Origin: Flavobacterium psychroterrae
Lineage (GTDB): Bacteria; Bacteroidota; Bacteroidia; Flavobacteriales; Flavobacteriaceae
Direction of reading: 5' to 3'
DNA length: 64,000 nt
Assembly (NCBI RefSeq): GCF_018380615.1
Contig: NZ_JAGYVZ010000004.1
Location: forward strand, 186,001-250,000
Shown: positions 24,428 to 32,945 of the stretch, one piece after another
Layout: every line of letters begins with the position of its first letter
How positions within the stretch are numbered: position 1 is the stretch's first letter
The notes under the pieces: generated by a model
The model's database searches: none
The model's input: only the letters and a program-made list of their open reading frames with translations
Told to the model about the DNA's origin: nothing
Translations under genes and position numbers: made by a program

Positions 24428-25393
24428 TTAATTCAAATATAAAATTGAAGCTAATCCTAAAGCTGCAATAAATCCCCATAGAATAACTCCTTGTAACAAA
24501 GGCTTTACTCCTACTGATTTTAACGTATTTATATTTAAAGTTGCGCCTATTAAAAATAAAGTGATTGTTAAGCCAATTTTTGCAACAGTGACAAAATAAG
24601 GTGCAACAATTGCGGTTGCAGGAACATACGAATTTAAAAGCATTGCGAGAATAAACAAACCTATAAAATAAGGAATCTTGATTTTTTGAGATTTGTTTTT
24701 GAAAATTACTGCTGTTAAAAGTGAAATTGGAATAATCCATAATGCTCTGGCTAATTTTACGGTTGTGGCAATTTGCAACGCTTCGGCTCCGTATTTATTG
24801 GCGGCGCCAACCACAGAACTTGTGTCGTGAATGGCAATTGCGCACCACAAACCAAATTCTTTTTGAGATAAATCAAGTTGATGTCCGATGAACGGAAAAA
24901 TAAATAATGCTATAGAATTTAGGATGAAAATAACTCCTAATGCAATTGACGTTTGATTTTCGTTTGATTTAATTACGGGAGAAATTGCTGCAATGGCACT
25001 TCCGCCACAAATTGCAGTTCCGCATGAAATTAAATGAGAGGTTTTTTTGTCGGTTTTTAACCATTTTCCTAAAAATGTTCCCAAGATTAAAGTGCTGAAA
25101 ATGGAGAATATCGTTAGTAAAAAACCTTCTTTTCCTGCCGAAATTGCTGCTGTAGCGTTCATCCCAAAGCCTAAACCTATAACTGAAAATTGTAATAAAT
25201 AAGTTATCGCTATTGCATTAAATTCTACAAACGGATTCCCAAAGACATTGACCATTACCACGCCTAATAATAAAGCAATTGGCGGAGAAATAATCGAAAA
25301 TAAACACAATGCAATTATTAAAGCAAATATTGCCTGTTGTGCATAAAGATTAATCTGGAATAAATGTGTCGATGTTTGTTGTTGCGTTTTCAA
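24428..25393 (-). CDS. YeiH-family putative sulfate exporter
   Basis: A 321-residue integral membrane protein with about ten helices, of the UPF0324/YeiH family. Conserved loops include CGTAICGGSAIAAISPVI and AIHDTSSVVGAANKYG. The family is annotated as sulfate exporter, but substrate evidence is weak. The start is a TTG at 25393; no in-frame ATG precedes the first membrane helix. It lies 73 bases downstream of a LysR regulator on the same strand, the same pairing as yeiE and yeiH in enterobacteria, which suggests direct regulation. Confidence 0.87.
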   Translation of the reverse strand: MKTQQQTSTHLFQINLYAQQAIFALIIALCLFSIISPPIALLLGVVMVNVFGNPFVEFNAIAITYLLQFSVIGLGFGMNATAAISAGKEGFLLTIFSIFSTLILGTFLGKWLKTDKKTSHLISCGTAICGGSAIAAISPVIKSNENQTSIALGVIFILNSIALFIFPFIGHQLDLSQKEFGLWCAIAIHDTSSVVGAANKYGAEALQIATTVKLARALWIIPISLLTAVIFKNKSQKIKIPYFIGLFILAMLLNSYVPATAIVAPYFVTVAKIGLTITLFLIGATLNINTLKSVGVKPLLQGVILWGFIAALGLASILYLN

Positions 25394-25466
25394 AATAAGG
25401 AATTTGATATTTCCTTACAAAGGTCTGCTGTTTATACGATAATTGCCAATCGTAAATTACAATCGA

Positions 25467-26363
25467 CTATAACGCTAAGTTATAGTAAGAAGAAATGTTT
25501 TGAATAAAAAGCTCTGATAAAGAATCTGATTTTCCTAATAAAGTGATGATGTAAAAGTATCTTTCGATTGATAAATTGGCTACATCTAAAACTATTAATT
25601 CATTATTTCTAAGCTCTTTATCTACAGCTTGTATTGACATGAACGCAAAACAATCAGAATTTAATAAATAAGATTTTATACTTTCTGTAGATCCCAATTG
25701 CATTTCGATTTGTAAATCGGTTATTTTTATGTCTACTTGTTTTAAAGCAAATTCTATAACTTCAAGTGTTCCTGATCCGCGTTCACGGGTTATAAATTTC
25801 ATTGACTTTAGATCTTCTAATGAAATTTCGTTTTGCTTTAAGAAAGGATTTTTGGTATTGCAAACCAAAACCAATTCGTCTTTTAAAAACGGAATGTATT
25901 TGATCGATTGATTTTTAGATTGTCCTTCAACAATGCCAATTTCGATTTCTTTATTGATTAAGGCATTTTCGATTTGTTCGGTATTTCCGTTGAGCAAATT
26001 GACTTTGATTTCTTTTTGCTTTTGATGAAAACGTGCCAAAACCGGAGAAATAATATATTGCGAAATGGTTGTGCTTGCGCCTAACCTCAATAAACCTTGT
26101 CGTTCGTTGATAAATGAACTCATATCAAAGTCAATTTCACGATAGATTTCGAATATCTTTTTGGTGTGTTTTAAGAGAATTTCTCCTGCCGGAGTTAAGG
26201 CAATTTTAGAACCGTTGCGTTCAAAAAGCTTGGTTTTATAGGTTTCTTCAAGTTCCTGGATGTGTTTTGAAACTGCTGGCTGTGAAATGTATAATTCAGT
26301 TGCCGCTTTTGTAAAGTTTAAGCGGAGTGCAACGGTGTAGAATACTTTTAGCCTGAAATCCAT
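25467..26363 (-). CDS. LysR-family transcriptional regulator (CysB/YeiE-like)
   Basis: A 298-residue regulator with an N-terminal winged helix (FYTVALRLNFTKAATELYI then SQPAVSKHIQELEE) and a two-lobed effector domain from about residue 90. The position directly upstream of a YeiH exporter points to control of that gene, and a sulfur-related effector is possible. The downstream gap is short and has no terminator, so both may be one transcript. Confidence 0.9.
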   Translation of the reverse strand: MDFRLKVFYTVALRLNFTKAATELYISQPAVSKHIQELEETYKTKLFERNGSKIALTPAGEILLKHTKKIFEIYREIDFDMSSFINERQGLLRLGASTTISQYIISPVLARFHQKQKEIKVNLLNGNTEQIENALINKEIEIGIVEGQSKNQSIKYIPFLKDELVLVCNTKNPFLKQNEISLEDLKSMKFITRERGSGTLEVIEFALKQVDIKITDLQIEMQLGSTESIKSYLLNSDCFAFMSIQAVDKELRNNELIVLDVANLSIERYFYIITLLGKSDSLSELFIQNISSYYNLAL

Positions 26364-26430
26364 TTTTTATTATTTTGAAGAAACACTAATTTCACTAATT
26401 TACGCGAATTTAATATTAATGTATTAGTGT

Positions 26431-26498
26431 AGTCCCTACGGGACAAATTTATTGATTTTCTATATTTATTCTACCAACATTTAACTCCTAACGGAGTA
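26431..26498. repeat. gtccctacgggac / ctcctaacggag repeat element
   Basis: Two short hairpins, gtccctacgggac and actcctaacggagt, flank an AT-rich core with ctaccaacattt. It has the look of a dispersed intergenic element; only one copy is in the window. Confidence 0.45.
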
Positions 26499-26586
26499 TT
26501 TAATAACAATATAACTCTTAAGGATATATCTCGTATCATTCCATATTGCTATATCTAAAATCCATTTATTGTTTTTGAAAATTCAT

Positions 26587-26925
26587 TTATAACCAATCAA
26601 TTGGATATATATATGAATTATTTAGTATGAAAATTAAAAAATACTTATCGTTTTTTTTATCCTTTCTATAAATATAAATCTTTTTTGAAAAAGCTTTTTT
26701 TACTAAACTATCCTCTTTTTCAATATCATTTACTTTAGAATCAAATTTTGAGAAAGTAAATTCGTTATTGTTATTGCTGAAAGTAATACTATTTGCCCTT
26801 TCATTAAATCGGGTAATTACAAAATTATAGTCCATCCTATTATTCTTTCTAGCACTAATGTAGAAAATAGAAAAAATTGTTATCAAAAACAGACTAAAGA
26901 AAATAATGATTTTTTTTGCTTGCAT
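26587..26925 (-). CDS. Small single-pass membrane or exported protein, unknown
   Basis: A 112-residue protein with one hydrophobic N-terminal helix (residues 5-24, IIIFFSLFLITIFSIFYISA) followed by a charged, Asn- and Lys-rich tail ending NSYIYPIDWL. No family is recognised. It is more AT-rich than its neighbours. No operon partner is evident; the next gene upstream ends 57 bases away on the same strand at its 3' side (26983). Confidence 0.45.
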   Translation of the reverse strand: MQAKKIIIFFSLFLITIFSIFYISARKNNRMDYNFVITRFNERANSITFSNNNNEFTFSKFDSKVNDIEKEDSLVKKAFSKKIYIYRKDKKNDKYFLIFILNNSYIYPIDWL

Positions 26926-26982
26926 TTAATATTTCATGTTTCAAAACTTTGAACCTTTGTCCCTTTGAACCTTTACAACTAT

Positions 26983-29010
26983 TTACAACAACCCATTATA
27001 TTTCCTCACAAACCATTCCGTAGTTAATAAAATAGCAATCAAAATCAATAACCAAATCCAATCAATTAACGGAGTTTTAGTCGAAACATTTTTCTCAATC
27101 GATTTGTATTCCTTATTTTCTAAAAGTTCGTGAATCAAATCATCTGCCTGATTTTCGAAGAATGCCTTTCCGTTTGTTTGTAAAGCCAATTGTTTTAGTT
27201 TTAAAACGTCGGGATTTACAAATTGTTTTTCGATATCAAAATCTAAAATTTCAAAATGACTTGAATAGGATGTATTTGTGTTTAACTCTTTTACAATAAA
27301 ATTATATTTCCCTGTTGATAATCCGTCCAGATTTACTGAGAATGAATTATTTCCTTTTAATAAATCGTAGTTTTTTGCTTGTTTCGTTTCGGCATTTGTA
27401 ACCGTAATTGTCAATCTCGCTTTCTCGTCGAACTCATAATTTTTATTGAAGTATTGAGCATTGATTACAATTGCTTCACCTGAATTATAAAAGCTTTCGT
27501 GCGTTACAACGAGCGATTTCTTTGAAGTTGTCGATGCCAGATACTGAATAATCTTATCTATAAAAACATCATATTTTTCAAAGGATTGATTGTCTATATG
27601 ACTTTGTAAACGCCATTTCCAGCTGTTTTCTCCCAATAAAAAAGCGGTTCGTTTTCCTTGATTTTCGGCGAAAGCCAATAACGGAGCATTTGTAGATACA
27701 TTCCTGATTTTTGAAGAAAGCAAAACTGAAACATTCGGGTTTGCCGTAATTGTTCCGAATAGATTTTGCAATGGCGGAAAATTTTCGAAACCTATATTAT
27801 CGATCGCAAATAAATTAAACTGGGATTGAAACTCTGCTAAATAATCTTCCCTTTGATTGCTCATATTAAAAACCAGACTCTTTTGCTGCTGGTTTAAAAA
27901 ATTAAAATCTGTACTTCCTCCGGTAATTATAAAGGTATTTGTTGCTGCTAATTTATTGTTGTCAAAAATGGCTTTAAAAGCTGAGTTTGGCTGATATAAA
28001 ACCAGAACCGAAACTTCTTGTAATTGATTAATATCATTTGGTTTAACCAAAATCACTTTACGCTGCGCATTAACTTCTATTGAACGTTTTAATGCTGCAA
28101 TATCCGGATGATTTATAGACGAAACTATTGCAATAGTTGACTTTTGATCGATTACTTCTACCGCAAAATTCTTGATATTATTATAGCTGTTTTTCTCTTT
28201 TGAACTGGATGAAATACTGGCTTTAAAAACTTGTAATCCTACTTTATCAGCGGGTAAAAGTAAATTTAAAGTCGCTGTTTTTTTAGATCCTGAAAAAGAA
28301 ACTTTTTCTTTTGCAACGATTGTATTTCCTTGTGTAATGGTGAAATCGGCATTTGTATTTTTATTTCCTGAATATTGAAGAAAAACTTCTACGGGAAATT
28401 TATTTTTATGAAAGGCGTATTTGTTTACGTTAAGCTGATTGATTTTAAAATCAAGAAATGTAGTTGTATCTCCCACAACTAAAGGATAAACTTTATTAAC
28501 AGGATCAAAACGATATACATAATCGTTTCCTGTAGTTTGATTTCCATCTGTTATAATAACTGTTGGGAAAATCAGATTTTTGTTGATGCTTTTTAAATTC
28601 TTCGCAACTTCATCAAGATTGGTTTGCTTTCCTTTAAAATCAAATTTGTCCGAGGGTTTAAAATCGGCATCAAATAGATACGATTGAATTTCAAATTTCT
28701 CTTTAAGTGCAGGATTCGAGATTAATTTCTGGTATAATTCGTCTGCTTTTTTATCTGATTTTAAAACAGTAATCGAACTTGAATTATCAACGGCAATTGC
28801 CAAAGGAGTTTTGGTGATTTCCAGCGTATTTTTTGTCATTATCGGGTTTATCAATAAAACCAATAATCCAAAAATGGCAAGAAAACGTAAAAAAGCCAAA
28901 AACCAAATCACATTGGATTTGTTTTTGGCTTTAAAAAAGTATTGAAAATACGACAAACCACCCGCTATTACTAATGAAAGTAATAATAATAGAATCGTGT
29001 TTGTAGTCAT
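26983..29010 (-). CDS. Large membrane protein with VWA-like domain
   Basis: A 675-residue protein with two N-terminal membrane helices (about 4-20 and 35-57) and one near the C-terminus (about 648-665), a layout like BatA/BatB-type and glutamine-amidotransferase-like VWA proteins of Bacteroidota. A metal-site motif DxSxS occurs at 75-79 (DNSSS), followed by VIITDGNQT, both typical of von Willebrand A folds. The rest looks periplasmic and beta-rich. Function is unknown. It ends the transcript unit upstream of the small membrane gene and is preceded by a ttttcag-type repeat. Confidence 0.7.
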   Translation of the reverse strand: MTTNTILLLLLSLVIAGGLSYFQYFFKAKNKSNVIWFLAFLRFLAIFGLLVLLINPIMTKNTLEITKTPLAIAVDNSSSITVLKSDKKADELYQKLISNPALKEKFEIQSYLFDADFKPSDKFDFKGKQTNLDEVAKNLKSINKNLIFPTVIITDGNQTTGNDYVYRFDPVNKVYPLVVGDTTTFLDFKINQLNVNKYAFHKNKFPVEVFLQYSGNKNTNADFTITQGNTIVAKEKVSFSGSKKTATLNLLLPADKVGLQVFKASISSSSKEKNSYNNIKNFAVEVIDQKSTIAIVSSINHPDIAALKRSIEVNAQRKVILVKPNDINQLQEVSVLVLYQPNSAFKAIFDNNKLAATNTFIITGGSTDFNFLNQQQKSLVFNMSNQREDYLAEFQSQFNLFAIDNIGFENFPPLQNLFGTITANPNVSVLLSSKIRNVSTNAPLLAFAENQGKRTAFLLGENSWKWRLQSHIDNQSFEKYDVFIDKIIQYLASTTSKKSLVVTHESFYNSGEAIVINAQYFNKNYEFDEKARLTITVTNAETKQAKNYDLLKGNNSFSVNLDGLSTGKYNFIVKELNTNTSYSSHFEILDFDIEKQFVNPDVLKLKQLALQTNGKAFFENQADDLIHELLENKEYKSIEKNVSTKTPLIDWIWLLILIAILLTTEWFVRKYNGLL

Positions 29011-29018
29011 ATTTAGAT

Positions 29019-29128
29019 AGTTTTCAGTGGCAGTTTTCAGTAATCAGCGCCAACTGATACACTAAAACTGATATTTTATGAAATAGTTTCAGTAGTCAGT
29101 GTAAACTGAAAACCGTAAACTGAGACTT
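29019..29128. repeat. cagttttcag-type repeat between fabG and the VWA gene
   Basis: Repeats of cagttttcagt, actgaaaac and actgatac words in both orientations. The family recurs at 22195-22276, 43466-43557, 50557-50705, 58229-58251 and 62238-62277. Confidence 0.55.
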
Positions 29129-29129
29129 T

Positions 29130-29876
29130 TTAGGTTAACATTCCTCCGCAAACATTAAGTACTTGGCCTGTAACATATGCACTCATGTCTGATGCTAAAA
29201 ACAGACAAGCGTTTGCAACATCTTCTACAGTTCCGCCACGTTTTAACGGGATTCCGTCTCTCCAGCCTTTTACTACATCTTCCGGTAATTTTGCAGTCAT
29301 TTCGGTTTCAATAAATCCCGGAGCGATTGCATTACAACGAATATTACGTGAACCTAATTCTAATGCAACAGATTTTGTAAATCCAATTGCACCTGCTTTT
29401 GAAGCTGCGTAATTTGTTTGTCCTGCATTTCCTGATACTCCAACTACAGAACTAATATTAACGATAGAACCTGAACGTTGTTTTAAAAATGTCTTTTGAA
29501 TTGCTTTTGTCATATTAAATACTGACTTCAAGTTCACATCAATAACCTGGTCAAAATCAGCTTCAGACATACGCATTAACAAATTATCTTTTGTGATTCC
29601 GGCGTTGTTAATTAAGATATCAACTGTGCCAAAATCAGCCAAAACAGCTTCAACAAAAGTTTGCGCTTCATTAAAATCCGCCGCATTCGATTGGTATCCT
29701 TTTGCTTTAATTCCTAAACCGTTCAATTCAGCTTCTAAAGCCTGAGCTGATTCTACAGATGAGCTATATGTAAAAGCCACATTTGCACCGTGTTTAGCAA
29801 AAACTTCAGCAATTCCTTTTCCAATTCCACGACTAGCGCCCGTAATAATGGCAACTTTTCCTTCTAGTAATTTCAT
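29130..29876 (-). CDS. fabG: 3-oxoacyl-ACP reductase
   Basis: NADPH-dependent reductase of type II fatty-acid elongation. 248 residues starting MKLLEGKVAIITGASRGIGK, with the nucleotide loop TGASRGIG, NNAG in ILINNAGITKDN, catalytic Ser in VNISSVVG, and YAASKAG carrying Tyr and Lys. The C-terminus LNVCGGMLT fits FabG. The frame reaches a TTG at 29882, but the ATG at 29876 is used. The likely promoter lies 116 bases upstream, so the 5' untranslated region includes a structured repeat at 29904-29980. Confidence 0.93.
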   Translation of the reverse strand: MKLLEGKVAIITGASRGIGKGIAEVFAKHGANVAFTYSSSVESAQALEAELNGLGIKAKGYQSNAADFNEAQTFVEAVLADFGTVDILINNAGITKDNLLMRMSEADFDQVIDVNLKSVFNMTKAIQKTFLKQRSGSIVNISSVVGVSGNAGQTNYAASKAGAIGFTKSVALELGSRNIRCNAIAPGFIETEMTAKLPEDVVKGWRDGIPLKRGGTVEDVANACLFLASDMSAYVTGQVLNVCGGMLT

Positions 29877-29903
29877 ATTCAAAATTAATGTTAATATTTA
29901 TTT

Positions 29904-29980
29904 GTAGCTATTCCTGCTATCCGCTATATCTTTTTCTGTCTAAAAAGCCAGAAAAAGGATGCCGCTTCTATCAGGGCTAT
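29904..29980. repeat. Structured repeat element, copy 2, in the fabG 5' region
   Basis: gtagctattcctgctatccg, then ctatatctttttctg, cagaaaaaggatgccgcttc and tatcagggctat. An inner cttttt/aaaaag stem with outer gc-rich ends shares its layout with 13042-13128. It lies between the candidate fabG promoter and the fabG ATG, so it would be in the mRNA. Confidence 0.55.
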
Positions 29981-29991
29981 GAATGACTTGT

Positions 29992-29999
29992 CAAATATA
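29992..29999 (-). promoter_or_regulatory. Candidate -7 box of fabG
   Basis: TATATTTG on the minus strand matches TAnnTTTG, 116 bases upstream of the fabG ATG. No -33 TTG is seen at the right distance. Confidence 0.45.
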
Positions 30000-30082
30000 T
30001 GATAATTCCCTTTTTAAAAAAATAACTATTGCAATAACCTTTCAACATTAGCGAAAACTTATAGAGCAAAAGATTTAAAATC

Positions 30083-30108
30083 AAAAAAGCAACTCAAAGT
30101 GAGCTGCT
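30083..30108 (-). terminator. Intrinsic terminator of the 90-residue membrane protein gene
   Basis: On the minus strand AGCAGCTC pairs with GAGTTGCT (loop ACTTT) and is followed by TTTTTT. It lies about 90 bases after the stop at 30196. Confidence 0.7.
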
Positions 30109-30195
30109 CTTTCTTCAAAATAAAATTAAAACTAATCTTTTATAATTAAAACAATATGAGTTGAATAACTAAAAATAATTATTGATCTCATTCAT

Positions 30196-30468
30196 TTACA
30201 TAGGATTCAGTTTTGTCATAAAAAAAACGAATCCAAGTAGTATTGCCATAAATAGCATTCTGTAAATTGATGCGCTAAATAACATTGTTCTATTACGTTT
30301 ATCTTCTCTTTTCATTTTTATCATATTAATTACCGTTACCGGAATGATTACTATGATTGATAGGTATAGAAAATATCTTGTGTACTCCGGATGTAATTGT
30401 GCTATAGTTACAAGCACCAATCCCCATAAAAAGAACGCGATATTTACAGGTGTAATAAGTTGTTTCAT
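30196..30468 (-). CDS. Small integral membrane protein, unknown
   Basis: A 90-residue protein with three predicted membrane helices (about 8-25, 32-50 and 68-86) separated by a basic loop NMIKMKREDKRNRT. No family is recognised and no catalytic residue stands out. It appears as a single gene with its own downstream terminator. A small palindromic element lies upstream. Confidence 0.5.
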   Translation of the reverse strand: MKQLITPVNIAFFLWGLVLVTIAQLHPEYTRYFLYLSIIVIIPVTVINMIKMKREDKRNRTMLFSASIYRMLFMAILLGFVFFMTKLNPM

Positions 30469-30539
30469 AATGGGCTTTAATTATTTAAAAAACACAAAGC
30501 TAGCTCTGTGAAAAAATATATTTCTTTTTGTATTCTTTT

Positions 30540-30592
30540 ACATTTAAAATCTATGTCCCGATAGCTATCGGGACTATGTGTTTAATTGAATT
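30540..30592. repeat. Small palindromic element (cccgatagctatcggg)
   Basis: gtcccgatagctatcgggac is a perfect palindrome, followed by tatgtgtttaattgaatttt, the ending also found at 7921-7940 and 8781-8801. It is related to the elements around hisIE. Confidence 0.6.
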
Positions 30593-30620
30593 TTAGTGAT
30601 TACTAAATGCGATTTAGTTA

Positions 30621-30648
30621 AAAAAGAGCAGCTCGACTGGAGCTGCCT
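30621..30648 (-). terminator. Terminator of the SusCD locus
   Basis: On the minus strand GCAGCTC pairs with GAGCTGC (loop CAGTC), then CTCTTTTTT. It lies 32 bases after the DUF4302 gene stop and closes the uptake operon. Confidence 0.75.
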
Positions 30649-30679
30649 TTTATCCAAAATAAAAAAAAACTAAAATAAA

Positions 30680-32020
30680 TTATAACTGATATGTGGTCAT
30701 TCTAAAACTAGTTGTTGAACTTGTTATAGTGTAAATTGGATTGGTGTAAGTGACAGTAAAATTCTCTTTTTTAACGTATAATCCGCCAGGAGTAAAAAAT
30801 TCTGCATCAAGATTTTTCAGGAATGCCGGAGCAGGAATAAAACCCGCATTATCTTCCCATGAATCACTCGTTAATAGTAAAGTTTTGCTTGTATCATTTG
30901 AACTGGTGGTAAAATTGTGATAAACAGCCGGTCTACCTCCATTAAAACGATATTCTATAAAATTTGCACCTCCTGAATTAAAGTAAACCTGAATTCTGCT
31001 TATGGATTGATTTGCTGGTAACGACGCATTTGTTTTAGCAATTATTGATCTAAAATAATCAGATGTTGTTGATGCCGAATATAAGTTTGCTGCTAAATAT
31101 CCTAAAACATATTGCGGTTGTCCATCCGTTAATTTTTTATAATCATCTGTTAATCTAGGCGGTGCATTTGTGTATTTAATGGTTGCGCTTACTCCTCCTG
31201 TTCCTTTGGCTACAAAAGTGTTGCTTGCACTATCATAGATAAAATTTGACAGTTTTTGTCCTTTGATTATTACTGGAGTTTTTGATATTGCTCCGGTTGG
31301 TGTGTAGGATAATGCGAGACCAAATGTTTCATCAGAACCTTCTGCCAATGCTGTTGCTCTTCCAAAACGGGCATCTGAATTAAAATCAAATTCATATTGT
31401 TTTATTGCCGATCCGTCATTTTCTTCTAATAATCTAAACAACGGACTTGTGATTTCTCCGGTTATAGATTCGATTATTGGCGTATTTTGTGGTAAATCTG
31501 TCCAGTCTTTTGCTGTGGCTTTTACAAATCTTAATTCTCTAAAATTTCTATTGGATCTAAAAATGATTTCTCCATTTTGTTGTCCGTAATAAAAAAACTG
31601 AAAATCTCCTAAATATCCTTTACCGTAAAGTTCCGCTGTTGGAAAATTATCCGATTGGGATAAAAGATGAATTCGATTTGCGGTTGTAAAAACTAAACTT
31701 ACGGTGCTTCCTAACTGAAGTTCATACTGGCTTCTGTGAATGTCTGTATCTTCATCAAAATCTGATGCCATATCTACTTTTCCGTCAGGTAGAAATTTAA
31801 ACAAATGCGTCCATCCGCCTAATTGTGTACTATCTGTATAATAAACTGCTTTCCAGCCTTCTGCAGATGAAAGTAATACGTCCTGCAATTCTTTTTTCTG
31901 AGCATTTAAACGCTCTGTAGGAGTCTGATCGAATTTCTGATCCGCTTCTGTACTCGTACATGCACCCAATACGATTGCCACAAAGGCAACTATGAGGTAC
32001 TTATATATATGTTTTTTCAT
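30680..32020 (-). CDS. DUF4302 lipoprotein of the uptake locus
   Basis: A 446-residue lipoprotein: signal sequence with lipobox and Cys in VLGACTS (residues 17-23). The body matches the DUF4302 type (RLNAQKKELQDVLLSSAEGW near the N-terminus, then GGWTHLFKFLPDGKV), a family found next to SusC/SusD pairs. It probably sits on the cell surface or outer leaflet and binds or prepares the substrate. It is the last gene of the operon, 45 bases after the metallohydrolase gene, with a terminator behind it. The substrate is unknown. Confidence 0.78.
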   Translation of the reverse strand: MKKHIYKYLIVAFVAIVLGACTSTEADQKFDQTPTERLNAQKKELQDVLLSSAEGWKAVYYTDSTQLGGWTHLFKFLPDGKVDMASDFDEDTDIHRSQYELQLGSTVSLVFTTANRIHLLSQSDNFPTAELYGKGYLGDFQFFYYGQQNGEIIFRSNRNFRELRFVKATAKDWTDLPQNTPIIESITGEITSPLFRLLEENDGSAIKQYEFDFNSDARFGRATALAEGSDETFGLALSYTPTGAISKTPVIIKGQKLSNFIYDSASNTFVAKGTGGVSATIKYTNAPPRLTDDYKKLTDGQPQYVLGYLAANLYSASTTSDYFRSIIAKTNASLPANQSISRIQVYFNSGGANFIEYRFNGGRPAVYHNFTTSSNDTSKTLLLTSDSWEDNAGFIPAPAFLKNLDAEFFTPGGLYVKKENFTVTYTNPIYTITSSTTSFRMTTYQL

Positions 32021-32065
32021 AATATTGATTTCTATAATTAATTATTACTCATTATGATCGATGTC

Positions 32066-32926
32066 TTAATTGCTGATAACAATATCTGTGTTTTTTTGTG
32101 CTTCATCTCTTAAAGCATAAAAATCGATATTGAAATTATCCTTGTAATATTGTACTACAATTGCTTCTTTCTTTTTAATATTAGCTTTGCCGTTTACGTC
32201 TGTAACTCCGGCCAAAAGTGCAGCATATTCTGCTTTTGAGCTTGTTAAAATTACAGAAGCCGTTTCAGCAAAATCTTCATATATATTAAGTCTTGCATAA
32301 CTTGTAATAAAACCTAGTGATCTTGATGTTGCTGTACTTTCTGTATACCAGCTTGTGGTATATCCTGACGGCGTTAATTTTGCCCAGGCTTGTTCATCAA
32401 AAGGTTTGGTCTGGTTTAAAATGTGTACATATTCATGCTGAATGGTATGAATAAACTCGGTTACTTCAGGACAGCTTTTTCTATTAAGATAATCTAACTG
32501 AAAAAGTGTGACTCTTTGCCCTCCTTCTGCTAATCCTAATGTTAATGTACCGTTTGTATTTAAGTTTAATCCTCCAACGAGAACAAATTCTCTTGGAGCG
32601 ATTTTCTTCACAAAATCTTTTCCGCCAATTGTACTGTAACTATCAATCCAGATTTTTTTAACTACTTCAAGTGCAGGTTGTACTTTTTCGACTGTTGGTG
32701 GAAATAAATATTTTGTATTATCGACCAGATTTTGATTCCATTCATAATAAATCTTGATATTATACGGATCTAAAAAGCTGGAATCAATCCATTTATCTAA
32801 TTCGGTTTTATCACGTTCTGAATAATCCAACTGACTTTCTCCAGGCTGGTCTTCGTGAGCGCAGGCAACAAACAACAGTGAAGCTGTAATCATTGCAAGG
32901 GCTTTATATCTTTTTAATATTTTCAT
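32066..32926 (-). CDS. Zinc metallohydrolase lipoprotein linked to SusCD
   Basis: A 286-residue lipoprotein (MKILKRYKALAMITASLLFV then ACA with lipid Cys) of the substrate-import-associated zinc metallohydrolase type. The zinc motif HEYVH is followed about 50 residues later by the possible third ligand in YEDFAETAS. The start at ATG 32926 gives a direct lipoprotein signal. The frame also opens at 32971, inside susD, but that extension is basic and lacks signal character. It is probably a cell-surface peptidase or hydrolase acting on the substrate before import. It lies 19 bases after susD. Confidence 0.85.
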   Translation of the reverse strand: MKILKRYKALAMITASLLFVACAHEDQPGESQLDYSERDKTELDKWIDSSFLDPYNIKIYYEWNQNLVDNTKYLFPPTVEKVQPALEVVKKIWIDSYSTIGGKDFVKKIAPREFVLVGGLNLNTNGTLTLGLAEGGQRVTLFQLDYLNRKSCPEVTEFIHTIQHEYVHILNQTKPFDEQAWAKLTPSGYTTSWYTESTATSRSLGFITSYARLNIYEDFAETASVILTSSKAEYAALLAGVTDVNGKANIKKKEAIVVQYYKDNFNIDFYALRDEAQKNTDIVISN

Positions 32927-32945
32927 AATAATTAAATTAAGTTTT

